Positions 34,803 to 43,521 of a stretch of DNA of 64,000 nt are shown piece by piece. The notes under the pieces are model-generated. The model did not search any database and was not told where the DNA came from. It was given only the letters and a program-made list of their open reading frames with translations. The stretch is from CAWDCV01 sp963728125. GTDB lineage: Bacteria > Actinomycetota > Actinomycetes > CAWDCV01. A program made the translations under genes and the position numbers. Location: NCBI GenBank assembly GCA_963728125.1, contig CAVSIZ010000017.1, positions 46,879 through 110,878 on the forward strand, written 5' to 3'. Position 1 is the stretch's first letter. Each line of letters begins with the position of its first letter.

Positions 34803-34933
34803 GTTGCCTCCTGCGCTGCGGTCAATCGTCGGATCAGACGGCGGCGTTCGCGTCATCACACCCAAGGCGCCTGCGCTCCAGGATCCTCCCGCTGTTCTCT
34901 GTGTGCGAACACTGGCTTCATAGGCTGGCGCGC

Positions 34934-36193
34934 GTGCCCGAACCGGTGGAACGTGCGGCGGTCGCCGCCGAGCTCGCCGACCTCGTGCGCGTGCCCAGCG
35001 TGAGCGGGTCCACAGATGAGCAGGCCATTCAGCACCGTCTAGCCGGGCGACTGCACGACCTCGGCTGCTCGATCGACCTGTGGCCACTCGACCTGCCGGC
35101 GCTGGCCGCCGATCCCCGATTCCCCGGCGCGGAGGTGCCACGAGAGGAGGGATGGGGACTCGTCGGCGAGCTCACCCCGCCCGCTGGTGACGGGAACAAC
35201 GGTCCGACCGTCATCCTCAACGCCCATGTCGACGTCGTCCCGCCGGGCGACACCCGACTGTGGACATCGCCGCCCTTCACCCCTCGCATCGAGGCAGACG
35301 ACCACGGCAGCGAGTCGTTGTTCGGACGCGGCGCCTGCGACATGAAAGGCGGCCTGGTTTCCATCCTGTCCGCCCTCACGACGCTGAAGGAGATCGGGTT
35401 GCCGCGGCGGGGGCGCGTCCTCGTTCAGTGCGTCATCGGCGAGGAGGACGGCGGCCTGGGCACATTCGCCTCGCTGGTCCGGGGGCACATCGGCGACGTC
35501 GCTGTCATCCCGGAACCAACGAGCTGCAATGTCGTCTGCGCGAACGCAGGAGCGCTGACGTTCCGACTGCAGGTACCTGGTCGTTCTGTGCACGGCGGCC
35601 ACCGACTGGAGGGCGTCAGCGCAGTCGCCGAGTTCTGGCCCCTCTATCACGCGATCGAAGCCCTCGAGGCACGGCGCAATGTCAGCGCCCATCCGTTGAT
35701 GCAGCACCTGACCCTGCCCTACGGCATCTCCATCGGTACGGTGCACGCCGGCGACTGGGCCAGCACCGTACCGGACCTGTTGATCGCCGATGGCCGGCTC
35801 GGCGTGGTGCTCGGCGAAGACCTTGACGACGCGCGGGAGGCGCTGCGATCGGCGATCGTCGAAGCATGCCTGGACTCGAACTGGCTGCGCGATCACCCAG
35901 CAACGGTCGAGTTCATCGGCGGACAGTTCGCCAGTGGGTTCACCAATCCGTCCCACCCGCTGGTGTCGGCCGTCTGTGACGCGCACGAACGAATGACCGG
36001 GTCACCCCCACAGGTTCATGGAGCGCCGTACGGCTCGGACTTGCGCCTGCTGACCAGCCACGGCATCCCCACCCTGCACTATGGACCCGGCGATGCGCGC
36101 CATGCGCACGCTCCTGATGAGCGAGTTCCCTTGCACGAGGTAGAACTCACCGCTGCCGTGCTCGTCGATGTCGTCGAGCACTACTGCACATGA
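34934..36193 (+). CDS. M20-family metallopeptidase (ArgE/DapE/ACY1 type)
   Basis: A di-zinc deacylase/peptidase. Metal ligands are visible in AHVDVVPPGD, FGRGACDMKGG, GEEDGG, VIPEPTS and HYGPGDARHAH. A dimerisation lid domain lies between VPGRSVHGGHRLEG and about residue 300. GTG 34934 has TAGGCT (34921-34926) as a -10 for a leaderless start; GTG 34901 would add 11 residues. N-acyl amino acid or succinyl-diaminopimelate-like substrates are possible; none is proven. Confidence 0.9.
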   Translation: MPEPVERAAVAAELADLVRVPSVSGSTDEQAIQHRLAGRLHDLGCSIDLWPLDLPALAADPRFPGAEVPREEGWGLVGELTPPAGDGNNGPTVILNAHVDVVPPGDTRLWTSPPFTPRIEADDHGSESLFGRGACDMKGGLVSILSALTTLKEIGLPRRGRVLVQCVIGEEDGGLGTFASLVRGHIGDVAVIPEPTSCNVVCANAGALTFRLQVPGRSVHGGHRLEGVSAVAEFWPLYHAIEALEARRNVSAHPLMQHLTLPYGISIGTVHAGDWASTVPDLLIADGRLGVVLGEDLDDAREALRSAIVEACLDSNWLRDHPATVEFIGGQFASGFTNPSHPLVSAVCDAHERMTGSPPQVHGAPYGSDLRLLTSHGIPTLHYGPGDARHAHAPDERVPLHEVELTAAVLVDVVEHYCT

Positions 36194-36207
36194 TGCCTCG
36201 TGAACCA

Positions 36208-36681
36208 CTACCCCGCGAGACAGTAGATGTGCTCGACGACGTCTCGACCCACGCCGTCGGCGTAGGCGGTCTCAGAGCCAATCCGCACGAACCCGGCCCG
36301 GGTGAGCACCTTGGCGGAGCCAACGTTGTGTTCGGCGACCCGCGCCATGAGCGGCCTTGTCACCTCTCGACGTAGGAACTCACGGAGAGCCGCGGACGCA
36401 AGCCCTCGACCCCATCGAGACGGGTCGATCCAGTAGGTGATTTCCCGATCGCCCTGCAGGGTGAAACTCCCGATCGTCCCGACCAGACCGCCTCCATCAT
36501 CGATGGCGAGCAGCACATTTGCGGGATCACTGCGGACGCGCTGGTAATGCTCGTCGAACGCCGCACGATCGGAGGGATCGGCCCTGGTGAAGGCCGCCAT
36601 AGCAACAGCGCGCGGATCTTGCTCCCACTCGAAGAGTTGATCAAGCTCGGTGTCTTGGAGCATGCGCAGCACCACACCCAC
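36208..36681 (-). CDS. GNAT-family N-acetyltransferase
   Basis: A 157-aa RimJ/RimL-type acetyltransferase: LRMLQDTELDQLFEWEQDPR, acetyl-CoA loop DPSRWGRGLASAALREFL (R/Q-x-x-G-x-G/A region), and VAEHNVGSAKVLTRAGFVRI as the typical motif B. Probably modifies a small molecule or protein N-terminus. It is convergent with the M20 peptidase (14 nt). Confidence 0.88.
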   Translation of the reverse strand: MGVVLRMLQDTELDQLFEWEQDPRAVAMAAFTRADPSDRAAFDEHYQRVRSDPANVLLAIDDGGGLVGTIGSFTLQGDREITYWIDPSRWGRGLASAALREFLRREVTRPLMARVAEHNVGSAKVLTRAGFVRIGSETAYADGVGRDVVEHIYCLAG

Positions 36682-36730
36682 GCCGTCATGCTAGAGACGG
36701 CCACCGACCGAACTGCCCTACGCCCGTGTG

Positions 36731-37378
36731 TCATCCGGAGACCGACACTGTGTCGTGCCGGTGGGCGCCGCTCTCGACCAGGTCAGCGTGCACGGCCGCG
36801 ACCGCACGTCGCGACACCCGGGTGAGCCGGGTGCGGCCGTCGGTCGAGGTGACGTGGGTGTCGTCCTCGGTGTCGGTGAGGTAGACCGGCTGCACGAGTG
36901 TCCACTCGAGCCCGGATGCGCGAACGACCTGCTCCTGCCGCTCCGTGTCGGCGATTTGTGGCTTCAGCAGCAGCGCGAAGACGAGCCGTTCCGCGATCTC
37001 CAGGTGAGGCCGGGTTGGGCCGACTCCGTAGGAGGACTGCACGACTATGCGGCTCACGCCAGAGCGGCGCGCCGCGCGGACGACGGCGCCGGTGCCACGG
37101 GATCGGATGTCGTGTGAGGTGCCTTTCGCGCCGAGCAACCGCACCCGCCACGCGGGCTCGGAGATGCCCAGCGTGACGACCACCGCGTCGTGACCCGGCA
37201 GGACGCGCTCGAGTAGCTCGACGTCGGCGGCGTCGCCGTCGACGCGGTCAAGGCCATCGCGGGGCAGCATCGCGGTCGCGGAACGCGCGAACGCGGTCAC
37301 CTCGTGGCCGCGCTGGAGCAGGGCGTCGCATACGGCGCGACCCGACCCGCCGGTGGCGCCGATCACGAGAACTCGCAT
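36731..37378 (-). CDS. NmrA-like NAD(P)-binding protein (atypical SDR)
   Basis: A Rossmann-fold protein starting MRVLVIGATGGSGRAVCDAL with the GATGGSG nucleotide loop. DGDAADVELLERVLPGHDAV and SRIVVQSSYGVG follow, as in NmrA/SDR_a5 proteins. The start lies in an ATGATG pair after AAAGGAG; the second ATG has better spacing. It is divergent from an AraC gene across 100 nt, so it is likely the regulator's target. Confidence 0.85.
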   Translation of the reverse strand: MRVLVIGATGGSGRAVCDALLQRGHEVTAFARSATAMLPRDGLDRVDGDAADVELLERVLPGHDAVVVTLGISEPAWRVRLLGAKGTSHDIRSRGTGAVVRAARRSGVSRIVVQSSYGVGPTRPHLEIAERLVFALLLKPQIADTERQEQVVRASGLEWTLVQPVYLTDTEDDTHVTSTDGRTRLTRVSRRAVAAVHADLVESGAHRHDTVSVSG

Positions 37379-37478
37379 CATCGTCTCCTTTCGATCGATG
37401 CGTCTCATGCTGGCCGCCGCCACTGGGATGATCTATCGTCATAAGTACCTAATTCTTGATTGATCGTCCGGAGTCACC

Positions 37479-38423
37479 GTGTCCATGCCGATGCCGTGGG
37501 AGCACGAGGACCCGCTCACGCAGGCCCTCTACAGCGTGCGCATGCGGGGGGCTTTCTACTCGTGGACGGTGGCTTCTGGCCACGGCGCGGTGGCGATGCC
37601 GCAGATCGCCGACACCCTCAGCTTTCACATCGTCGCCCGCGGATCCGCGTTCATCGAGATGGACGGCGCCGAAGCGGTACGGCTGGACGCCGGACACCTC
37701 GCCTTGGTGCCCCGGGGAATCGGGCATCGGGTGTCGACCGCGCCCAGCGCGCGCCTGCTCGGACGCGCCGATGAGCTTCCGCAGACGATGCTTGGCGACT
37801 CGTTCTCCATCCTGAGCATCGGCGATCCCGACGACGACGAGCTTCTCGCGCTCCTCTGCGGGGTGATCGCCTTCGACACCCCGTCGGTCCACGACCTCCT
37901 CGCGGTCCTGCCCCCCGTCGTCCGGGTGGACTCGGCTCGGCATCCGGTGATGGTGTCCCTCCTGCCGCTGCTCGCGGAGGAACTGCGCGACCCGCGTCCG
38001 GGCGGCGACGCGGTCGCGACCCGGCTCGCCGACGTGCTCGTGGTCGAGACAGTGCGCGCATGGCTCGCAGACGAACCAGACGCCGCAGGCGGATGGCTTG
38101 CCGCCCTTCGCGATCCTCGACTCGGCCCGGCCATGGCGGCGGTGCACCGCGACCCGGGACACGGCTGGACGCTCGCCCGGCTCGCCCGGATCGCTGCGAT
38201 GTCGCGCTCATCGTTCGCCGCGCGCTTTACTGCGGTCGTCGGCATGCCGCCCATGACGTACGTGGCCGTCGCGCGCATGCGCCGGGCTCGGGACATGCTC
38301 GTCGGAGGATCGCCGGTGGCTGCTGTCGCCTCGGCCAACGGCTACGGATCCGAGGCCGCATTCAGCCGCGCCTTCGCCCGGGTCACCGGGCAGACACCCG
38401 GCCGGGTTCGCCGCTCGAGTTGA
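37479..38423 (+). CDS. AraC-family regulator with a cupin sensor
   Basis: A 314-aa protein. The N-terminal cupin (residues about 20-195; VARGSAFIEMDGAEAVRLDA, LVPRGIGHRV) is of the AraC_binding/cupin_6 type. The C-terminal double HTH starts at WTLARLARIAAMSRSSFAAR and ends GYGSEAAFSRAFARVTGQTP. It probably controls the divergent NmrA-like gene in response to an aldehyde- or enone-like stress; that ligand class is inference. Confidence 0.9.
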   Translation: MSMPMPWEHEDPLTQALYSVRMRGAFYSWTVASGHGAVAMPQIADTLSFHIVARGSAFIEMDGAEAVRLDAGHLALVPRGIGHRVSTAPSARLLGRADELPQTMLGDSFSILSIGDPDDDELLALLCGVIAFDTPSVHDLLAVLPPVVRVDSARHPVMVSLLPLLAEELRDPRPGGDAVATRLADVLVVETVRAWLADEPDAAGGWLAALRDPRLGPAMAAVHRDPGHGWTLARLARIAAMSRSSFAARFTAVVGMPPMTYVAVARMRRARDMLVGGSPVAAVASANGYGSEAAFSRAFARVTGQTPGRVRRSS

Positions 38424-38559
38424 AACTGAACGGTCCCGTGTTTCGGCCCGCCGAGTCACACGTATCCCCCGCCAGGGATGATGTGTCGCCGCTGCATACG
38501 ACCGAGCGTGATTGAGGTCAACCCTGCGACACCACAGGGACCTGAACCAAGGAGTTGTC

Positions 38560-39006
38560 ATGACGACCAGGGCCGCCTTTTCGCCCGAGGAATGGACGTC
38601 GGTCCTTCAGGGGCCACCGAGCGCCGGCATGATCGTCATCGCGGCGGCAAGCGGAGGGATGTTCCGCGAGACGATGGCGATGTCGAAAGCGTACGTCGAA
38701 GCACGCGCCCTGCACGGCCAAAGCGAGCTGCTCGATGAGATCGTGGCAGCCAAGCCCAAAATGGACCACACGAGGCACCACTCGATCGAAGAGCTCAAAG
38801 ACGCCGGACTGCAACACCTGCGTACCGCGGTGGCGCTGCTGGAGAGCAAGGCCGCGCGCGATGAGGTCGACGAGTACCGGCGCTTCATTCTCACCGTCGC
38901 CAACAAGGTCGCGGCGGCACACCGGGAGGAAGGTCAAGACGTGAGCCCCGCCGAAGCCGAGGCCATCGATCAGATCGCTGACGCGCTCGGTACGAAGGAA
39001 TCTTGA
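38560..39006 (+). CDS. Conserved-looking hypothetical protein (148 aa)
   Basis: ATG 38560 follows CAAGGAG by 6 nt. The soluble, helical product begins MTTRAAFSPEEWTSVLQGPP and has SAGMIVIAAASGGMFRETMA and an acidic, Ala/Glu-rich C-terminus ending in ADALGTKES. Codon use is typical of the chromosome, so I take it as real. I do not recognise the family. Confidence 0.7.
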   Translation: MTTRAAFSPEEWTSVLQGPPSAGMIVIAAASGGMFRETMAMSKAYVEARALHGQSELLDEIVAAKPKMDHTRHHSIEELKDAGLQHLRTAVALLESKAARDEVDEYRRFILTVANKVAAAHREEGQDVSPAEAEAIDQIADALGTKES

Positions 39007-39047
39007 CAGCACGGTTGCGCGACAGACTGCTGCGGGAGTTCAGGGGT

Positions 39048-39890
39048 TCACATGTCTTCGCGGGGGATCTCCAGGACTCGTGAGACGCCTGGCTCGTCCG
39101 GGTCGTCGGTGATCTCTCGGCCGTCGAGCCAGGAGTCGATGACGTGGGCGAGCTCGCCCGGGTGGCTGAAGTTCATCGCGTGCGCCGCACCCTCGATCAC
39201 CGCGATCGTCAGGTGCGGCGGGGCCAGGCGGCCGACCTCCCGTACCCGCCACGGCGGCGGCATGAGCGGGTCGCGGGTACCGATCACGGCGAGCGTGGGC
39301 ACCGGCGCCCGCAGGATGCGTTCGAGCGAGGGGAACCGCACCAGTTCGCCGAACAGCTGCAGAGCGTTCACCGGACCGAAGTGCAGATAGTCGGGGAACA
39401 CGACGCGAGCCATCCGCGGGCTCTCCCGCCCCACGTCACGCGCAAGCTGCAACAGCGCCCGGACCAGCGGCTGGTTGTGCATGCCGCCCGCGGGCGAGGC
39501 GAGCACGACGCCGGCCACACGCTCGGGTGCGCTGTGCGCGACCTCCAAAGACACCGGCCCGCCCATCGAGTTGCCGACCAGGACCACCCGCTCAAGACCG
39601 AGCGCGTCGAGCACCTCGAGGAGCGCCCACGCCAGCGACGGAATCCCCAGCGCATGACCCCAAGCTGCGCTCCGCCCATAACCCGGCAGATCGGGCACCA
39701 ACGTCGTCGCCCGATGAGCCAGCGCCCTAGCCGTCGGCAGCAGGTAGCTACCGGACACCGCGAAACCGTGCACGTGCACCAGCGGGATCGAACCCGGAAC
39801 CACCGGACCCCTGCGGACAAAGACCGGACGCCCCTGAACCTCGACCCGAAACTGCCTGCCAGCCCGCCTCGGCCATGACGCCATAATCAC
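39048..39890 (-). CDS. Alpha/beta-hydrolase fold protein
   Basis: A 280-aa hydrolase. The oxyanion segment is VHVHGFAVSGSYLLPT, then DLPGYGRSAAWG. The nucleophile elbow is GNSMGG, the acid is in VIGTRDPLMPPPW and the His in EGAAHAMNFSHPGELA, which is the MhpC/haloperoxidase pattern. The substrate is unknown. Confidence 0.88.
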   Translation of the reverse strand: MIMASWPRRAGRQFRVEVQGRPVFVRRGPVVPGSIPLVHVHGFAVSGSYLLPTARALAHRATTLVPDLPGYGRSAAWGHALGIPSLAWALLEVLDALGLERVVLVGNSMGGPVSLEVAHSAPERVAGVVLASPAGGMHNQPLVRALLQLARDVGRESPRMARVVFPDYLHFGPVNALQLFGELVRFPSLERILRAPVPTLAVIGTRDPLMPPPWRVREVGRLAPPHLTIAVIEGAAHAMNFSHPGELAHVIDSWLDGREITDDPDEPGVSRVLEIPREDM

Positions 39891-39996
39891 GGCCAGAACG
39901 CCGCGGCCGTCGAAGCCAGGGAAACCCCGAGTCAGGGGTACCCATCACCCGCTTCTGCGGGCCCATCGGCGGCTCGACCATCCTTTCGTGGCCGCC

Positions 39997-40832
39997 TCAC
40001 ACGACGATGTGCAGGTGGCGGCTGGTGTTGTTGAGTCTGCGGCCGGCGTCCTCGATCCGCACTCCAAAGCGGCTGGGGAGGTAGATGCCGGGCTCGATCG
40101 AGAAGCACATGCCCGGCTCCGTCGCGTGTGTCTCGCCTTCGACCATGTAGGGCGGTTCATGGGTGGTCAGCCCAATGCCGTGGCCCGTCCGGTGCATGAA
40201 GAACTCGCCGTAGCCGGCGTCGGTGATCACCTGGCGAGCCACCGGTCGATCTCCTGACATGCGATTCCCGGGCGCACCGCCTCGAACGCCTCTTGCTGAG
40301 CGCGCCTCACGATCTCGAAGACTTCGCGTTCCTCGTGGGTCGGTTCCCCGACGTGCACGGTACGTGTGGTGTCTGAGCCGTACCCGTCGTAGAGGCCGCC
40401 GAAGTCGAGGACGACCATGTCGCCGTCCTCGATTGTGCGATCACTCATTTCGTGGCGGGGGTTGGCGCCATTGGGGCCCGAACCAACGACGGTGAAGTCG
40501 ACCTCGAAGTGCCCATGGTCGCGCAGAAATCTCGCGAGGTCGGCACCGACGTCACGCTCGCGGCGACCTGCGAACCCGACGTCGAGAATCTGCTCGAAGG
40601 TAGCGTCGGCTGCCGCTCCCGCCGCGGCGAGCCGGTCGAGCTCGTCCGTGTCCTTGACCGCGCGAAGCATCGGTAGGGCGGTGGTCATCGACACGTCGGT
40701 CGAGTCGGGTAGCGCCTGCTGCAGACCGAGGAGATGCATCGACCACGCCGAGTCGGCGATCGCGGAGCGGCCATCAGGCTCGAGCAGGCGATGAACGAGG
40801 CGTACGGCCGACCGTTGTCCACTCTTGGACAA
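39997..40832 (-). pseudogene. M24 (Xaa-Pro-type) peptidase, 5'-truncated and frameshifted
   Basis: Pita-bread metallopeptidase sequence. From 40800 leftward: SAWSMHLLGLQQALPDSTDV, VVGSGPNGANPRHEMSDRTI, VVLDFGGLYDGYGSDTTRTV (metal Asp pair). After a frame change at about 40235-40245 come FFMHRTGHGIGLTTHEPPYM (metal His), MCFSIEPGIY and GVRIEDAG (metal Glu residues). The creatinase-like N-terminal domain is missing; instead the sequence runs into an opposite-strand M20 remnant near 40.78 kb. Confidence 0.8.
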
Positions 40833-41018
40833 GGCGGCTCAATCCCGCTGTGCAATGTGTTCACGGACACCTACCCCGACGCTGAGATCATCCTGATCGG
40901 AGTGGAGGAGCCTCAGGCGCTCATCCATGCCCCGAACGAAAGCATCCACCCCGACGAGATTGCGAACATGGCTCTGACCGAAGCGCTCTTCCTGCAGAAC
41001 TATGCAGCACAGGCAGGT
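40776..41018 (+). pseudogene. 3' remnant of an M20-family dipeptidase
   Basis: About 80 codons of M20 C-terminus: LEQAMNEAYGRPLSTLGQGG, SIPLCNVFTDTYPDAEIILI, HAPNESIHPDEIANMALTEA. These match the dipeptidase segments with REGGSIP and HAPNE. Everything upstream is missing; the frame enters M24 sequence of the other strand at about 40775. It is a different M20 subgroup from the intact gene at 34.9 kb. Confidence 0.7.
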
Positions 41019-41399
41019 AGAGCCTCCGGGCTCCGTGATCGAGTCTTGCTACGCGTAGCGGAGGGACACCGTCGCCGGCGTCAGCTCCCGCAGTCAACCC
41101 GATGGACTCGCTGCGGCGGTCAGGGTTGTGTCCACCCCCCGCCGTGCACGCTCCTAGAGCAAGGATAGGCACGCGGACAGGACCGGGTCCGTAGCCCACC
41201 CCGTTGCCGACCAGGCAGGTTGGCCCTCGACATCAATCGACCGGCCATGAGCGGCTGCCCCTGCCGGTCGTCGGCAGCCGGGCCGCGGTCGACCAACACG
41301 TCGCGGTAACCGCGACGTTCGTCGACTAACGCACCTCGAGCTGTCATACGGATCGTACCGCCGGCGCACGATTCGTATGAGAACGAGAATTTCGAAGGC
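41019..41399. other. 380-nt gap with a short hairpin
   Basis: No supported gene. A hairpin CGTCGCGG-TAA-CCGCGACG lies at 41299-41317. A leftward frame from 41346 (MTARGALVDERRGYRDVLVD) looks coding-like for about 35 codons but matches nothing I know and then degenerates. Confidence 0.4.
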
Positions 41400-43142
41400 C
41401 TACTCGCCACGCGTGATCTCGCTGAGCCGCTCCGAGTCGGCGTCGGTCCAACCCTCGAGCTGCAAGATGTCGGCCCAGCCATAAACGTGCTGGCCACCGT
41501 AATCGTGACCGTGCCCCGGCGGGACGCCGGTGGCCATCGGCAGGTCGGCGGTTACCTGCCAGAACGTAACGAACGGGATCCAGACCATCTCGTCCAATAC
41601 GTCCCGGCCACGATCCTCCTCCAGCCAGTCCGGGCGAGTCAGCAGCAGGTTCGGGCTCCACCACACGATCGGGTCGGACGGGTGCACCAGGTAGATCGTC
41701 CGACTCTCCTCCTGCCACGGCTCACCGTCCGGCGGTGCGGGGTCTTCTGGCACGTTCGTGAAGCGAACGATGCGTCCGTCCTTGTAGACCGGGTCCACCT
41801 CTTGGGTGCCCGGATCGCGGTCCGCGACGAAGGACCCATACAGCGTGTTGAAGTTTGGCGGGCCGACGAACAATGCGGCGGCCGTGCGGTTGGCGATGTC
41901 GTACTCGCCGCTGAACGCGGTCTCCCCACCAAAGGAGCCCAACGACTCCCCGAAGACGATCAGCGTCGGCCGGTCATCGGGTGGCAGGTCCGACCACTCT
42001 CCGTACACGACGTCGAACAACGTACGGCCGGCATCCCTGGCCTGCTCCTGGTCGACGAGGTAGGAGATCCATGACGGCAGGTGGGAGTACTGCATCCCGA
42101 CGGTCGCAGAGTTCCCGCCGATCATGTACTCGAAGGCATCGACCGCGCTCGGGTTGATCCAGCCGCTCCCGGTCGTGGTTGCGATCAACAGGTAGTCGCG
42201 GTCGAAGCCCCCCATGCTGCGCAGGTCCTCGAGGGCAAGCTGCGCTCGCCCTTCAGTGTCGTCCGCGGCCGCCAATCCCGAGAAGACCCGGATCGGCTCT
42301 TGCGCGGAACCATCGGTGAAGTCCGAGATCTGTTCGATGGTCGGACCGGTGGCGACGAACTTGCGTCCTTCTCGACCGAGGTCGTCCCACGCGATCACGG
42401 AAGCCGGGCCGCCCGATCGAAGGTCGCTGGTCGGCTCCTCGACGCCCTCGAAAGTGATCAGGTCATTGGCGGCGAAGGCCCGGTCGGCTGCGTTCATCAG
42501 CCCGTCGATCAAAACCCCGCTGACCACCAGCCAGGTCGCGATGGCGACCGCTGTGAAGCCAACGACGCGCGCCGCGCGCTCGCTGGTCACCCGGATCAGC
42601 AACCTGGACAACCCGAGGTATGCCTTGCGGAGCAGGCGGCCGAGCGCGACCAGCCCGACGAACAGCAGGGCAGCAATCACGGGCAGGAGGAGGTAAGCGA
42701 CGATGCCCGGCGGGTCTTGGCCCATCAGGTCGCGAATCTCCGACTGCCACCGCAAGCCCGCCAGGAACGACAGGACGAGCGCGACGGCCGCCACGATCGC
42801 GAAGATCTGCCACGTGCGGCGGGACGGGGGACGCGCCCCGCGATCGGCGAACATTCGCCAAACCCAGGCACCGGCGACCCCCAGCCCGTAGCCGATCGCT
42901 GCGGTGATCCCCGCAACTGCGCCCTGGATGATCCCGCTTCGGGGCAACAGCGACGGGGTGAAGGACAGGCAGGCGAACAGAAGCGCCACGCTGAGGCCGG
43001 GCAGCGTGTACCGGAACCACTTTCGCCGCTCGGACTCCGCGCCGGCGGCATCCGCTCCCTCGACCGCCGCGTCGTCATCCGACCGCGACGTGGTTTCTTG
43101 TGTCGGCACAGGACCAGCATGACCGGTGTCGTCGGAGGACAT
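41400..43142 (-). CDS. Membrane-anchored alpha/beta-hydrolase (Abhydrolase_9 family)
   Basis: A 580-aa protein. A cytosolic acidic N-terminus is followed by about four transmembrane helices (residues 45-215; e.g. PGLSVALLFACLSFTPSLLP, GIVAYLLLPVIAALLFVGLV). The C-terminal hydrolase domain has nucleophile elbow IVFGESLGSFGGE, then VGPPNFNTLYG and GHDYGGQHVYGWADI with a candidate His. The family is conserved in actinobacteria, and some members are implicated in envelope lipid handling. It is the last intact chromosomal gene before the tRNA fragment. Confidence 0.9.
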   Translation of the reverse strand: MSSDDTGHAGPVPTQETTSRSDDDAAVEGADAAGAESERRKWFRYTLPGLSVALLFACLSFTPSLLPRSGIIQGAVAGITAAIGYGLGVAGAWVWRMFADRGARPPSRRTWQIFAIVAAVALVLSFLAGLRWQSEIRDLMGQDPPGIVAYLLLPVIAALLFVGLVALGRLLRKAYLGLSRLLIRVTSERAARVVGFTAVAIATWLVVSGVLIDGLMNAADRAFAANDLITFEGVEEPTSDLRSGGPASVIAWDDLGREGRKFVATGPTIEQISDFTDGSAQEPIRVFSGLAAADDTEGRAQLALEDLRSMGGFDRDYLLIATTTGSGWINPSAVDAFEYMIGGNSATVGMQYSHLPSWISYLVDQEQARDAGRTLFDVVYGEWSDLPPDDRPTLIVFGESLGSFGGETAFSGEYDIANRTAAALFVGPPNFNTLYGSFVADRDPGTQEVDPVYKDGRIVRFTNVPEDPAPPDGEPWQEESRTIYLVHPSDPIVWWSPNLLLTRPDWLEEDRGRDVLDEMVWIPFVTFWQVTADLPMATGVPPGHGHDYGGQHVYGWADILQLEGWTDADSERLSEITRGE

Positions 43143-43180
43143 TTCGCCGGGCTACTTCTGGGTGCTCACACGTCTTCTGG

Positions 43181-43223
43181 GTGGAGCTGAGGGGATTTGA
43201 ACCCCTGACCCCCTCGATGCGAA
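43181..43223 (-). mobile_element. 3' half of a tRNA-Ala(CGC) gene: probable attachment site
   Basis: Read leftward: anticodon loop TTCGCAT (43223-43217), stem CGAGG, variable GGGTC, T arm AGGGG-TTCAAAT-CCCCT, acceptor CAGCTCC and discriminator A. The U70 needed for the alanine G3:U70 identity pair is present in CAGCTCC. No matching 5' half (expected GGGGCTG acceptor and a D arm) precedes it. Identity beginning in the anticodon loop and running to the 3' end is the classic footprint of tyrosine-integrase insertion. The element therefore extends to the right. Confidence 0.7.
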
Positions 43224-43300
43224 CAAGAACCACGCGTCCAAAGGTCACGCTCCGCATTCCCTGTTCGTGCGGTAAACTCGCAGGTCAGAGGCACATTTCG

Positions 43301-43376
43301 GTGATGTCGGGTGATGTCCAGGGCCGCCGAATGTCACGCAGTGTTGAGCGGTTTTACTGACAAATCACTGACAAAT
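43301..43376 (+). repeat. Short direct repeats beside the tRNA fragment
   Basis: GTGATGTC occurs at 43301 and 43311 (10-bp period). ACTGACAAAT occurs at 43356-43365 and 43367-43376 (11-bp period). Helically phased repeats at an element end suit integrase arm-type sites; this is inference. Confidence 0.4.
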
Positions 43377-43398
43377 GATCAAGGAGTAGGCGCGGGCC

Positions 43399-43521
43399 GT
43401 GGGATGCACTCGAGCACGCATCGGGCGCAGCGGTGTGGTCCGCTTCCAGGCCCTGTATGTCGACATCAAGGGCCGCATCCGAATCTGCAGACTCCGCGCC
43501 ATGAAAGCCGAACCCGCCTGA
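43399..43521 (+). pseudogene. Possible N-terminal remnant of a tyrosine integrase
   Basis: A 40-codon frame (GTG start, AAGGAG upstream) contains RSGVVRFQALYVDIKGRIRI, similar to the beta-stranded arm-binding N-terminus of phage-type integrases, and then stops. No catalytic domain follows. Its place right after the tRNA-derived site supports the reading, but the match is short. Confidence 0.35.

Noticed and set aside
43181..43255. A complete tRNA starting at GGAGC near 43253
   Set aside because: Length would fit, but only five acceptor pairs form and there is no D arm with the conserved GG; only the 3' half is tRNA-like.
43100..43360. Rightward frame containing LRGFEPLTPSM
   Set aside because: This string is the well-known spurious translation of the reverse strand of a tRNA T arm; the DNA is the tRNA-Ala fragment.
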